Assembly: GCF_000960995.1 (NCBI RefSeq)
Contig: NZ_CP009435.1
Span: 1,364,001 to 1,428,000, forward strand
Length of the DNA: 64,000 bases
Origin: Burkholderia glumae LMG 2196 = ATCC 33617
GTDB lineage: Bacteria; Pseudomonadota; Gammaproteobacteria; Burkholderiales; Burkholderiaceae
Direction: 5' to 3'
Shown: positions 11,516-22,960 of the stretch, one piece after another
Numbering within the stretch: position 1 is the stretch's first letter
Layout: each line of letters opens with the position of its first letter
Notes under the pieces: generated by a model
What the model saw: the letters and a program-made list of their open reading frames with translations, nothing else
Told to the model about the DNA's origin: nothing
The model's database searches: none
Program-made: the position numbers and the translations under genes

Positions 11516-12279
11516 TCAGCGCTATCGGTCGTTTCGTGCTGGGCGGGCTCGAACGCACGGGTTATGCCACGCGCTTGTTCGTGCGGCTCGTGCTCGAATT
11601 CTTTCCGCTGCTGCGGCGCCCGCGGCTCGTCACGAAACAGATCCACTTCCTCGGCAATTATTCGTTTGTGATCATTGCCGTGTCGGGCCTGTTCGTCGGC
11701 TTCGTGCTGGGGCTGCAGGGCTACTACACGCTGAACCGCTACGGCGCCGAGCAGTCGCTCGGGCTGCTGGTGGCGCTGTCGCTGGTGCGCGAACTCGGGC
11801 CGGTGGTCACCGCGCTGCTGTACGCGGGCCGCGCCGGCACCTCGCTCACCGCCGAGATCGGCCTGATGAAGGCGGGCGAGCAGCTGACCGCGCTCGAGAT
11901 GATGGCGGTGGACCCGATCAAGACCGTGATCGCGCCGCGCATGTGGGCCGGCATCATCGCGATGCCGCTGCTCTCGGCGATCTTCTGCGCGGTGGGCGTG
12001 ATCGGCGGTTACGTGGTGGGCGTGATCCTGATCGGCGTCGATCCGGGCGCGTTCTGGTCGCAGATGCAGGGCGGCGTGGACGCCTGGAGCGACGTCGGCA
12101 ACGGCGTGCTCAAGAGCGTCGTATTCGGCTTCGCGGTCACCTTCGTGGCGCTCTACCAGGGCTACGAGGCGAAGCCGACGCCCGAGGGCGTCTCGCGCGC
12201 CACCACCCGCACCGTCGTGTACGCCTCGCTCGCGGTACTCGGCCTCGATTTCCTGCTGACCGCGCTGATGTTCAGCTGA
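11512..12279 (+). CDS. mlaE: Phospholipid ABC transporter permease MlaE
   Basis: 255-aa inner-membrane permease. Family hallmarks are visible: LVRELGPVVTALLYAGRAGTSLTAEIGLMKAGEQLTALEMM, plus several hydrophobic helices (around residues 45-75, 145-180, 195-215 and 230-255). It forms the MlaFEDB complex with the neighbouring products and is translationally coupled to mlaF. Confidence 0.97.
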   Translation: MISAIGRFVLGGLERTGYATRLFVRLVLEFFPLLRRPRLVTKQIHFLGNYSFVIIAVSGLFVGFVLGLQGYYTLNRYGAEQSLGLLVALSLVRELGPVVTALLYAGRAGTSLTAEIGLMKAGEQLTALEMMAVDPIKTVIAPRMWAGIIAMPLLSAIFCAVGVIGGYVVGVILIGVDPGAFWSQMQGGVDAWSDVGNGVLKSVVFGFAVTFVALYQGYEAKPTPEGVSRATTRTVVYASLAVLGLDFLLTALMFS

Positions 12280-12301
12280 GTCGGCCTTTTCAGAGATGAC
12301 G

Positions 12302-12802
12302 ATGAAAAAGACTGCTCTCGACTTCTGGGTCGGCCTGTTCGTGCTGGTGGGTTTCCTGGCGCTGCTGTTTCTCGCCCTGAAGGTGGGCAACATGAGCTCG
12401 CTGTCGTTCCAGCCGACCTATCCCGTCAAGATGAGGTTCGACAATATCGGCGGCCTGAAGCCGCGCGCGGCCGTGAAGAGCGCGGGCGTGGTGGTGGGCC
12501 GGGTCGGTACGATCGGCTTCGACACCAACACCTACCAGGCGCTGGTGACGATCGAGCTCGACAAGCAATACGCATTCCCGAAGGACAGTTCTGCCAAGAT
12601 CCTGACTTCGGGCCTGCTCGGCGAGCAGTACATCGGCCTTGAGCCGGGTGGTGACACCGAGATGCTGAAGCCGGGCGACACGATCACGATGACGCAGTCG
12701 GCGATCGTGCTCGAGAACCTGATCGGACAGTTCCTGTACAGCAAGGCCGCGGACGCGGGCGGCGGCAAGCCGGCCGCGGCGCCGGGGGCGGCCGCCCATT
12801 GA
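12302..12802 (+). CDS. mlaD: Mla substrate-binding protein MlaD (MCE domain)
   Basis: 166 aa. One N-terminal membrane anchor (about residues 8-28) and one MCE domain (YPVKMRFDNIGGLKPRAAVKSAGVVVGRV and SSAKILTSGLLGEQYIGLEPGG), followed by a short Ala/Gly tail. The MCE hexamer sits on MlaE and takes up or passes phospholipids in the periplasm. Two starts six bases apart are possible (12296 and 12302); 12302 gives the usual MKKTALDFWVG beginning. Confidence 0.95.
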   Translation: MKKTALDFWVGLFVLVGFLALLFLALKVGNMSSLSFQPTYPVKMRFDNIGGLKPRAAVKSAGVVVGRVGTIGFDTNTYQALVTIELDKQYAFPKDSSAKILTSGLLGEQYIGLEPGGDTEMLKPGDTITMTQSAIVLENLIGQFLYSKAADAGGGKPAAAPGAAAH

Positions 12803-12866
12803 GCGCTCGCGCCGTCCCCGCCGGCGAGGCACCAGACGAAGAAAAGAGAAAATAGGGAACACGATC

Positions 12867-13853
12867 ATGCAGACCATGCGCCTCAGGAACGCGGGCTTGA
12901 CCGTAGCGGCAGTTGCCGCGCTGAGCGGTTGCGCCACCGTTCAGACGCCCACCAAGGGCGATCCGTTCGAAAGCTTCAATCGAACGATCTACAAGTTCAA
13001 CGACACCGTCGACACCTATGCGTTGAAGCCCGTCGCCCAGGGCTACCAATGGGCGGTGCCGCAGCCGGTGCGCAGCAGCGTGACGAACTTCTTCTCGAAC
13101 ATCGGCGACGTCTACATCGCCGCCAACAACCTCGTGCAGCTGCGCATCGCCGACGGCGTGGGCGACATCATGCGCGTGGTGATCAACACGGTGTTCGGCG
13201 TGGGCGGCCTGTTCGACGTGGCGACGGTGGCGAAGCTGCCCAAGCACAGCAACGACTTCGGCATCACGCTCGGCCACTACGGCGTGCCATCCGGCCCGTA
13301 CGTGGTGCTGCCGTTCCTCGGGCCGAGCACGGTGCGCGACACGGCCGGCCTCGGGGTCGACTACGTCGGCAACCCGCTCACCTGGGTGAATTCGGACGCG
13401 GTGAGCTGGAGCCTGTTCGGCGTGAACCTGATCAATACGCGCGCGAACCTGCTCGGCGCCGGCGACATCCTCGACGCGGCCGCGATCGACAAGTACTCGT
13501 TCGTGCGCAACGCCTACCTGCAGCGCCGCCAGTCGCTGATCGCCGCCTCGGGCGGCCCCGGCGGCAAGGCGGCCGCCGCGAACGTGCCCGACTACGGCGC
13601 CGAGGCGCTGCCGAAGTACGATCTGCCCGAAGACGGCGCGGCGCCGGCGGCCGCGGCGAGCAGCACGGCAGCGGGCGGTGCGGCAGCGGGCGCGGCGGCG
13701 CCGGCCCAGGATGCCGCTTCGGCGGCTTCGGCGCCGGCCGCGGCGTCGGCTGCGGCCATGCCGAATCCGGCCAGTGCCACCCACGTGCCGGCGCAGAACA
13801 TCGTGCCGCCCTCGCCGAACGGTTTTCATTGGCCGAGCCTGCGGCTGCGCTGA
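12867..13853 (+). CDS. mlaA: Outer-membrane lipoprotein MlaA (VacJ)
   Basis: 328-aa lipoprotein. The signal peptide ends with the lipobox ALSGC (acylated Cys about residue 22). The MlaA domain spans about residues 28-230, with FESFNRTIYKFNDTVD, RIADGVGDIMRVVINTVFG and FGITLGHYGVPSGPYVVLPFLGPS. It removes misplaced phospholipids from the outer leaflet and hands them to MlaC. After the domain there are about 80 Ala/Pro-rich residues absent from the E. coli protein; this low-complexity tail has no assigned role. mlaA lies inside the mla operon here, unlike in enterobacteria where it is separate. Confidence 0.95.
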   Translation: MQTMRLRNAGLTVAAVAALSGCATVQTPTKGDPFESFNRTIYKFNDTVDTYALKPVAQGYQWAVPQPVRSSVTNFFSNIGDVYIAANNLVQLRIADGVGDIMRVVINTVFGVGGLFDVATVAKLPKHSNDFGITLGHYGVPSGPYVVLPFLGPSTVRDTAGLGVDYVGNPLTWVNSDAVSWSLFGVNLINTRANLLGAGDILDAAAIDKYSFVRNAYLQRRQSLIAASGGPGGKAAAANVPDYGAEALPKYDLPEDGAAPAAAASSTAAGGAAAGAAAPAQDAASAASAPAAASAAAMPNPASATHVPAQNIVPPSPNGFHWPSLRLR

Positions 13854-13960
13854 TCGCGCCGCGGCCGTTACAGCCGGAAACGTTTGTGACGGCGGCGGAT
13901 GCAGCATGAAGTCCGCCGCTGGTTCAAAATGCAGTACCGACTCACTTCGCAGGACATCTC

Positions 13961-14587
13961 ATGAAAAAACTGTTTCTGATTCCCGTGGTAGCCGCGTTTT
14001 TCTCGTTTGGTAGCGCCGCCTACGCGCAGGTCGACCAGTCGAACCCGCAGGCGCTCATCAAGACCGCGACCGAGCAGGTGATGAACGAGGTCCGGACGCA
14101 GTCGATCAAGCCGGGCGACATCGGCAGGATTACCGATATCGTGAATCGCGATATCCTCCCGTACACCGATTTCCGCCGCACCACGCAGCTCGTGATGGGC
14201 CGCAACTGGCGCGCCGCGACGCCCGACCAACGCGACAAGGTGGTCGAACAGTTCAAGATGCTGCTGATCCGCACCTACTCCGGCGCGATCGCGCAGCTGA
14301 AGGCCGACCAGCAGATTCAGTACCTGCCGTTCCGCGCCGATCCGGGCGCAACCGACGTGGTGGTGCGCACGCTCGCCTCGAACAACGGCCAGCCGGTGCA
14401 GATCGACTACCGTCTCTACAAGACGCCGCAGGGCTGGCGCGTCTATGACCTGAACGTGCTCGGCGCCTGGCTGATCCAGACCTACCAGCAGCAGTTCAAC
14501 GAGAAGATCCAGCAGAGCGGCGTGGACGGCCTGATCCAGTTCCTCACGCAGCGCAACGAGCAGCTCGCTGCCGGCAAGGCATCGTGA
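13961..14587 (+). CDS. mlaC: Periplasmic phospholipid carrier MlaC
   Basis: 208 aa with a cleavable signal peptide (MKKLFLIPVVAAFFSFGSAAYAQ). The MlaC/Ttg2D fold follows, with LIKTATEQVMNEVRTQ, ILPYTDFRRTTQLVMGRNWR and QIDYRLYKTPQGWRVYDLNVLGAWLIQTYQQQF. It ferries phospholipid between MlaA and MlaD. An AGGA ribosome site precedes the ATG. The stop overlaps the GTG start of mlaB. Confidence 0.96.
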   Translation: MKKLFLIPVVAAFFSFGSAAYAQVDQSNPQALIKTATEQVMNEVRTQSIKPGDIGRITDIVNRDILPYTDFRRTTQLVMGRNWRAATPDQRDKVVEQFKMLLIRTYSGAIAQLKADQQIQYLPFRADPGATDVVVRTLASNNGQPVQIDYRLYKTPQGWRVYDLNVLGAWLIQTYQQQFNEKIQQSGVDGLIQFLTQRNEQLAAGKAS

Positions 14588-14853
14588 GCCAGTTCGCCAC
14601 CGGCGCCTCGCTGACCTACGCGAGCGCGAAGGCCGCGCTCGACGACGGGCTCGGCCGCATCGCCGGCGGCGCGACCGCGGTGGACTGCGCGGCGCTCGCG
14701 CAGTTCGACTCGGCCGCGCTCGCCGTGCTGCTCGCATGGCAGCGCGCCGCGCGCTCGCGCGGCGCGGCGCTCGCGATCCTGAACCTGCCGCCCACGCTCG
14801 CCAGCCTGGCGCGCGCCTACGGCATCGACTCCCTCCTCGACGAACGACATTGA
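14584..14853 (+). CDS. mlaB: STAS-domain protein MlaB
   Basis: 89-aa single STAS domain, starting at GTG and coupled to mlaC. The STAS loop around DCAALAQFDSAALAVLLAWQR is recognisable. It binds MlaF and supports assembly and activity of the transporter. Last gene of mlaFEDACB. Confidence 0.9.
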   Translation: MSQFATGASLTYASAKAALDDGLGRIAGGATAVDCAALAQFDSAALAVLLAWQRAARSRGAALAILNLPPTLASLARAYGIDSLLDERH

Positions 14854-14935
14854 CGCTCGCCGCCTGACGCCCGCTACGCCGGGCGCTGCGGACCGCCGCG
14901 GCTCTGCCGCGCCGATCCGGCTAGCCGGTTTGCCC

Positions 14936-14941
14936 TATAAT
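14936..14941 (+). promoter_or_regulatory. -10 element upstream of the ABC-2 exporter genes
   Basis: TATAAT about 95 bp before the ATPase start codon. No good -35 is seen. TGCCCT (14931-14936) and AGGGCA (14954-14959) form a small inverted repeat around the presumed start point. Confidence 0.45.
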
Positions 14942-15034
14942 CAACCGTTTTGCAGGGCAGCTAATCGGTCCCCATTTCCTCATTCGACTTCACGACCAGA
15001 ATCAGGCGTCGCGGCGCCCATGCCGCGCTCAGTC

Positions 15035-15957
<923 letters not shown>

Positions 15958-15961
<4 letters not shown>

Positions 15962-16713
15962 GCGGGTTTCGCACGCTGTTCTACAAGGAAATCCTGCGCT
16001 TCTGGAAGGTGTCGTTCCAGACCGTGCTCGCGCCGGTGGTCACGGCGCTGCTGTACCTGACCATCTTCGGCCACGCGCTGTCGGGCCGCGTCGAGGTCTA
16101 TCCCGGCGTGGAGTACGTGAGCTTCCTGGTGCCGGGCCTGGTGATGATGAGCGTGCTGCAGAACGCGTTCGCCAACAGCTCGTCGTCGCTGATCCAGTCG
16201 AAGATCACCGGCAACCTCGTGTTCGTGCTGCTGCCGCCGCTGTCGTATGCCGAGATCTTCTCGGCCTACGTGCTCGCCGCGGTGGTGCGCGGGCTCGCGG
16301 TCGGGCTCGGCGTGTTCGTGGTGACGGCCTGGTTCATTCCGGTCGGCTTCGCCGCGCCGCTGTTCGCGCTGCTGTTCGCGCTGCTCGGCTCGGCGATTCT
16401 TGGCACGCTCGGCCTCATCGCCGGGATCTGGGCCGAGAAGTTCGACCAGCTCGCCGCGTTCCAGAACTTCCTGATCATGCCGCTGACGTTCCTGTCCGGC
16501 GTGTTCTACTCGACCCATTCGCTGCCCCCCATGTGGCGCGAGGTGTCGCGTCTCAACCCGTTTTTCTACATGATCGACGGCTTCCGCTACGGGTTCTTCG
16601 GCGTCGCCGACATCAACCCCTACGCAAGCCTGGCGATCGTCGCCGGTTTCTTCGTGCTGCTCGCGCTGGTCGCGATGCGGCTGCTGGCCACCGGCTACAA
16701 GCTGCGTCACTGA
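15958..16713 (+). CDS. ABC-2 type exporter permease (NodJ/YadH-like)
   Basis: 251-aa membrane protein with six predicted helices and the ABC-2 family features: FYKEILRFWKVSFQTVLAPVVTALLYL at the N-terminus and FQNFLIMPLTFLSGVFYSTHSLP in the fourth to fifth helix. It pairs with the upstream ATPase, with which it overlaps by four bases. Confidence 0.92.
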
Positions 16714-16736
16714 ACGCACCGACTGGAGCATTTCTC

Positions 16737-16976
16737 ATGTTGCCGACTCCCGAACAGGTCAAGCAATACATCGCGGGCGGGCTCGCCTGCACCCATCTGG
16801 AAGTCGAGGGCGACGGCCAGCATTTCTTCGCGACCATCGTCTCGGAGCAATTTGAAGGCAAGCGTCCGATCCAGCGCCATCAGCTCGTCTATGCGGCGCT
16901 CGGCGACCGCATGAAGCAGGAAATCCACGCGCTCAGCATGAAAACGCTGACGCCCGCCGAATGGCAGAACGCATAA
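16737..16976 (+). CDS. ibaG: BolA/IbaG-family protein
   Basis: 79-aa BolA-like protein with the helix-turn-helix-like core HLEVEGDGQHFFATIVSEQFEGKRPIQRHQLVYAALGDRM. Family members bind monothiol glutaredoxins and iron-sulfur clusters; IbaG (YrbA) is the form usually found beside murA and mla genes, as here. The symbol rests on that context plus length. Confidence 0.85.
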   Translation: MLPTPEQVKQYIAGGLACTHLEVEGDGQHFFATIVSEQFEGKRPIQRHQLVYAALGDRMKQEIHALSMKTLTPAEWQNA

Positions 16977-16992
16977 AGAACGGACATCCTTC

Positions 16993-18335
<1,343 letters not shown>

Positions 18336-18339
<4 letters not shown>

Positions 18340-18992
18340 CCGCACCGCTGACCCTCGCGCTGTCGAAAGGGCGTATCTTCGAGGAAACCGTGCCGCTGCT
18401 CGCGGCCGCCGGCATCGAGGTGGCGGGGGACCCCGAATCGTCGCGCAAGCTGATCCTGCCGACCAACGACCCGAACGTGCGCGTGATCATCGTGCGCGCC
18501 ACCGACGTGCCGACCTACGTCGAGTACGGCGCGGCCGATTTCGGCGTGGCCGGCAAGGACGTGCTGATCGAGCACGGCGGCGGCGGGCTCTACCAGCCGA
18601 TCGACCTGAGCATCGCGCGCTGCCGGATGTCGGTGGCGGTGCAGGCGGGCTTCGACTACGCTAATGCGGTGCGCCAGGGCGCGCGGCTGCGGGTGGCGAC
18701 GAAGTACGTGTCCACTGCACGGGAGCACTTCGCGGCCAAGGGCGTCCACGTCGACCTGATCAAGCTGTACGGCTCGATGGAGCTCGCTCCGCTGGTCGGG
18801 CTGGCCGACGCGATCGTCGATCTGGTCAGCTCGGGCGGCACGCTGCGGGCGAACAATCTGGTCGAGGTCGAGGAGATCATGCCGATCTCCTCGCGCCTCG
18901 TCGTGAACCAGGCCGCGCTGAAACTGAAGCGCGCCGCGCTGAAGCCGATCCTCGACGCGTTCGAACGCGCGTCGAAGCAGAGCGGGAGCTGA
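18336..18992 (+). CDS. hisG: ATP phosphoribosyltransferase, short form
   Basis: First step of histidine synthesis (ATP + PRPP). 218 aa, the short form lacking the C-terminal ACT-like regulatory domain; such enzymes need the HisZ subunit, which is not in this window. Motifs include LALSKGRIFEETVPLL, YVEYGAADFGVAGKDVL and IVDLVSSGGTLRANNL. It is coupled to murA by an ATGA overlap. Confidence 0.97.
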
Positions 18993-19032
18993 GCGCTCCC
19001 GGCACCGGCGCATTACCGGAACGAACAGCATC

Positions 19033-20358
19033 ATGCCCATCAAGATTCGCAAACTCGATTCGCGCAGCGAGGGCTTCGGCGCCGCGCTGCGCGCGGTGCT
19101 CGCCTTCGAGGCGAGCGAGGACGAGGCGATCGAGCGCTCGGTCGCGGGGATTCTCGCCGACGTGAAGGTGCGCGGCGACGCGGCCGTGCTCGACTACACG
19201 AACCGCTTCGACCGGCTCGGCGCGCCCAGCGTGGCCGCGCTGGAGCTGCGCCAGGACGCGCTCGAGGCCGCGCTCGAGACGCTCGAGCCGAAGCGCCGCG
19301 CGGCGCTCGAGGCGGCCGCCGCGCGGGTGCGCGGCTATCACGAGAAACAGAAGCTCGAATGCGGCAGCCATAGCTGGCAGTACACCGAGTCCGACGGCAC
19401 GGTGCTGGGCCAGAAGGTGCTGCCGCTCGATCGCGTCGGCCTGTACGTGCCGGGCGGCAAGGCCGCCTATCCGTCGTCGGTGCTGATGAACGCGATTCCG
19501 GCCCGGGTGGCCGGGGTCGGCGAGATCGTGATGGTGGTGCCCACGCCCGACGGCGTGAAGAACGACCTCGTGCTCGCGGCCGCCTATCTCGGCGGCGTCG
19601 ATCGCGTGTTCACCATCGGCGGGGCGCAGGCGGTGGCCGCGCTCGCCTACGGCACCGAGACGGTGCCGGCCGTCGACAAGATCTGCGGCCCCGGCAACGC
19701 CTACGTGGCCTCGGCCAAGCGCCGCGTGTTCGGCACCGTGGGCATCGACATGATCGCCGGGCCGTCCGAGATCCTCGTGCTCTGCGACGGCACCACCGAT
19801 CCGCACTGGGTCGCGATGGACCTGTTCTCGCAGGCCGAGCACGACGAACTGGCGCAGTCGATCCTGCTGTGCCCGGACGCGGGCTTCATCGAGCGCGTCG
19901 AGAAGGCGATCGACGAGCTGCTGCCGGCCATGCCGCGCGAGGCCGTGATCCGCGCCTCGCTGGAAGGGCGCGGCGCGCTGATCACGGTGCGCGACATGGC
20001 CGAGGCCTGCAAGATCGCCAACGAGATCGCGCCCGAGCACCTCGAGATCTCGGCGCTCGAGCCGCAGCAATGGGGCAAGCTGATTCGCCATGCCGGCGCG
20101 ATCTTCCTCGGCCGCTACACGAGCGAGAGCCTCGGCGACTACTGCGCCGGGCCGAACCACGTGCTGCCGACCTCGCGCACGGCGCGCTTCTCGTCGCCGC
20201 TGGGCGTCTACGACTTCATCAAGCGCTCGAGCCTGATCGAGGTCAGCGCCGACGGCGCGCACACGCTCGGCGAGATCGCCTCGGAGCTGGCTTACGGCGA
20301 GGGGCTGCAGGCGCACGCGAAAAGCGCCGAATACCGGATGCGCAACCACGGCAACTGA
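19033..20358 (+). CDS. hisD: Histidinol dehydrogenase
   Basis: 441-aa zinc- and NAD-dependent enzyme that oxidises histidinol to histidine in two steps. Recognisable blocks are GLYVPGGKAAYPSSVLMNAIPA, KICGPGNAYVASAKR, IDMIAGPSEILVL, LFSQAEHDELAQSI and YCAGPNHVLPTSRTARFSSPLGVYDFIK, which include zinc ligands and catalytic residues. Position two of the his operon, 40 bp after hisG. Confidence 0.98.
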   Translation: MPIKIRKLDSRSEGFGAALRAVLAFEASEDEAIERSVAGILADVKVRGDAAVLDYTNRFDRLGAPSVAALELRQDALEAALETLEPKRRAALEAAAARVRGYHEKQKLECGSHSWQYTESDGTVLGQKVLPLDRVGLYVPGGKAAYPSSVLMNAIPARVAGVGEIVMVVPTPDGVKNDLVLAAAYLGGVDRVFTIGGAQAVAALAYGTETVPAVDKICGPGNAYVASAKRRVFGTVGIDMIAGPSEILVLCDGTTDPHWVAMDLFSQAEHDELAQSILLCPDAGFIERVEKAIDELLPAMPREAVIRASLEGRGALITVRDMAEACKIANEIAPEHLEISALEPQQWGKLIRHAGAIFLGRYTSESLGDYCAGPNHVLPTSRTARFSSPLGVYDFIKRSSLIEVSADGAHTLGEIASELAYGEGLQAHAKSAEYRMRNHGN

Positions 20359-20508
20359 GCCGGCGCGGCGGCGCGGGCAAGCGGCAGCCAAGCACCACAT
20401 GGCCAGCGCGACGGAGCCGGCCGCGGCCGGGCCGGCGGCATCGAGACCCGCGGCCCGGACGATCCGGGCCGCCGACACGGGCGGCGCGAGGCACGCCGCG
20501 GACCCATC

Positions 20509-21579
20509 ATGACGACGCCACAAGACATCATCCGCCCCGACGTGCTCGCGATGACGAGCTACCCGGTGCCGGACGCGGCCGGGCTCGTGAAGCTCGACGC
20601 GATGGAAAGCCCGTATGGGCTGCCCGCGCCGCTCGCGGCCGGGCTCGGTGAGCGGCTCGCGCAGCTCGCGCTGAACCGCTATCCGCCGCCGCGTCCCGCC
20701 GCGCTGATCGCCAAGCTGCGCGCCGCGATGGGGATTCCCGACGGCTGCGAGGTGCTGCTCGGCAACGGCTCGGACGAGATCATCGGAATGCTGGCGGTGG
20801 CCTGCGCGCGGCCCGGTGCGAAGGTGCTGATGCCGGTGCCCGGCTTCGTGATGGTCGAGCAGTACGCGCGCCTCGCGCAGATGGCGTTCGTCGGCGTGCC
20901 GTTGCGCGCGGATATGTCCCTCGACGTCGACGCGCTGCTCGCGGCGATCGCCGAACACCGGCCGGCGCTGATCCACCTGGCCTATCCGAACAATCCCACC
21001 GGCACGCTCTATGCCGAGGCCGACATCGAGCGCGTGATCGCCGCCGCGCGTACCAGCCTGGTGGTGATCGACGAGGCCTACCAGCCGTTCGCCGAGCGCA
21101 GCTGGCTCGCGCGCGTCCCCGAATTCGACAACGTGGTGGTGATGCGCACCGTCTCGAAGCTCGGCCTGGCCGGGGTGCGCTTCGGCTATCTGGTCGGCGC
21201 GCCGGCCTGGCTGGCCGAAATCGACAAGGTGCGCCCGCCCTACAACGTCAACCTGCTGACCCAGGGCTGCATCGACTACCTGCTCGATCACCTCGACGTG
21301 CTCGACGCCCAGGCCGCGCAACTGCGCGCCGAGCGCGGCCGGCTCGCCGCGGCGGTGGCCGCGCTGCCCGGCGCGACGGTATTCCCGAGCGCCGGCAATT
21401 TCCTGCTGGTGCGCGTGCCCGACGCCTGCGCCCTGTTCGACGCGCTGCTCATCGAGCGGGTGTTGATCAAAAACGTGAGTAAAATGCATCCGTTGCTCGC
21501 GAACTGCGTGCGGCTGACGGTCGGTTCTCCTGAGGAGAACGCCGCGCTGCTCGCCGCGTTGCGACTGGTGCTGCGCTAG
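20509..21579 (+). CDS. hisC: Histidinol-phosphate aminotransferase
   Basis: 356-aa PLP enzyme (class I/II fold) that transaminates imidazole-acetol phosphate. NPTG (YPNNPTGTLY), the D/Y pair (VVIDEAYQPF) and the PLP lysine in TVSKLGLAGVRFG are present, with the phosphate-binding LLGNGSDEII. A 150-bp spacer without a gene separates it from hisD. Confidence 0.96.
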   Translation: MTTPQDIIRPDVLAMTSYPVPDAAGLVKLDAMESPYGLPAPLAAGLGERLAQLALNRYPPPRPAALIAKLRAAMGIPDGCEVLLGNGSDEIIGMLAVACARPGAKVLMPVPGFVMVEQYARLAQMAFVGVPLRADMSLDVDALLAAIAEHRPALIHLAYPNNPTGTLYAEADIERVIAAARTSLVVIDEAYQPFAERSWLARVPEFDNVVVMRTVSKLGLAGVRFGYLVGAPAWLAEIDKVRPPYNVNLLTQGCIDYLLDHLDVLDAQAAQLRAERGRLAAAVAALPGATVFPSAGNFLLVRVPDACALFDALLIERVLIKNVSKMHPLLANCVRLTVGSPEENAALLAALRLVLR

Positions 21580-21654
21580 CGCGGGCCGCGCGCCGCCGGG
21601 CGGCCGCCGCGGCCTCGCGCGTCCCCCATTACCCAGTCATTTCAAGGAATCACC

Positions 21655-22242
21655 ATGCGCGTGGCGGAAGTCGTTCGCGATACGAGCGAAACGCAGATCC
21701 GTGTGAAGATCAATCTCGACGGCACTGGCCAGCAGAAGCTGGCCACCGGCGTGCCGTTCCTCGACCATATGCTCGACCAGATCGCGCGCCATGGTCTCAT
21801 CGATCTCGACATCGAAGCGCATGGGGATACGCATATCGACGACCACCACACGGTGGAGGACGTCGGCATCACGCTCGGCCAGGCGGTGGCGAAGGCGATC
21901 GGCGAGCGCAAGGGCATCCGCCGCTACGGCCATGCCTACGTGCCGCTCGACGAGGCGCTCTCGCGCGTGGTGATCGACTTCTCGGGCCGGCCCGGCCTCG
22001 AATTCCACGTGCCGTTCACGCGCGCACGGATCGGCACCTTCGACGTGGACCTGTCGATCGAGTTCTTCCGCGGCTTCGTGAACCACGCGGGCGTCACGCT
22101 GCACATCGACAATCTGCGCGGCATCAACGCCCATCACCAGCTCGAGACCGTCTTCAAGGCGTTCGGGCGCGCGCTGCGGATGGCCGCCGAGATCGACGAG
22201 CGGGCAGCCGGGCAGATTCCGTCGACCAAGGGCAGCCTCTGA
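21655..22242 (+). CDS. hisB: Imidazoleglycerol-phosphate dehydratase
   Basis: 195-aa monofunctional HisB with both metal-binding histidine repeats (FLDHMLDQIARHGL and HIDDHHTVEDVGI, then FFRGFVNHAGVTLHI and INAHHQLETVFKAFGRAL). There is no fused histidinol-phosphatase domain, so that activity must come from elsewhere. AAGGAA precedes the ATG. Confidence 0.98.
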   Translation: MRVAEVVRDTSETQIRVKINLDGTGQQKLATGVPFLDHMLDQIARHGLIDLDIEAHGDTHIDDHHTVEDVGITLGQAVAKAIGERKGIRRYGHAYVPLDEALSRVVIDFSGRPGLEFHVPFTRARIGTFDVDLSIEFFRGFVNHAGVTLHIDNLRGINAHHQLETVFKAFGRALRMAAEIDERAAGQIPSTKGSL

Positions 22243-22339
22243 GCCAACCCGGATCGGCGCCGGCGGCGGCGGCAGCGCGGATTCGACCGCGCCGCCGCCC
22301 GCCCTGCCGCGTGCGCCGCGCCGTACACGACACCGCACG

Positions 22340-22960
22340 ATGGACCTGCTCAAATCGTTCATATCGCTGCTCGCGCTGATCAATCCGCTCGGCGCGGTGC
22401 CGTTCTTCCTGAGCCTGACGGCGGCGCTGACCGACGCCGAGCGGCGCAGGACGGTGCGCATCGCGGCGGTGTCGGTGTTCTGCGTGATCGCGGTCACCAC
22501 GCTGCTCGGCCAGCAGATCATCCGCTTCTTCGGAATCTCGGTGGGCTCGCTCGAAGTCGGCGGCGGCATCATCATGCTGCTGATGGCGATCAACATGCTG
22601 AACGCGCAGATGGGCAACACGCGCTCGACCCCCGAGGAGCGCGACGAGGCCGAGTCCAAGCACAGCATCGCGGTGGTGCCGCTCGCTATCCCGCTGCTGA
22701 CCGGGCCCGGCTCGATCAGCACGGTGATCGTCTATTCGGCGGGCGCGGTGCACTGGTACGACCGGATCGGCCTGATCGCGATCGGCGCGGTGCTCGCGCT
22801 GCTCTGTTTTCTCGCGATGCGGCTCGCCGAGCCGATCGCGAACTGGATCGGCCGCACCGGCATTAATATTGCGACGCGACTGATGGGATTGATGCTCTCG
22901 GCGCTGGCGGTGGAATTCATCGTCGACGGACTGAAGGCTTTGCTGCCTGCACTGAAATGA
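22340..22960 (+). CDS. MarC-family integral membrane protein
   Basis: 206 aa with about six membrane helices and MarC-family signatures: ALINPLGAVPFFLSLT near the N-terminus and VPLAIPLLTGPGSISTVIVY in the middle. The biochemical role of the family is unproven. It lies inside the his operon between hisB and hisH, and its stop overlaps the hisH start, so it is translated as part of that operon. Confidence 0.92.
   Translation: MDLLKSFISLLALINPLGAVPFFLSLTAALTDAERRRTVRIAAVSVFCVIAVTTLLGQQIIRFFGISVGSLEVGGGIIMLLMAINMLNAQMGNTRSTPEERDEAESKHSIAVVPLAIPLLTGPGSISTVIVYSAGAVHWYDRIGLIAIGAVLALLCFLAMRLAEPIANWIGRTGINIATRLMGLMLSALAVEFIVDGLKALLPALK

Noticed and set aside
18877..21489. 870-codon minus-strand frame across hisD and hisC
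   Set aside because: Shadow of two well-defined enzymes; long antisense frames are expected at this GC content.
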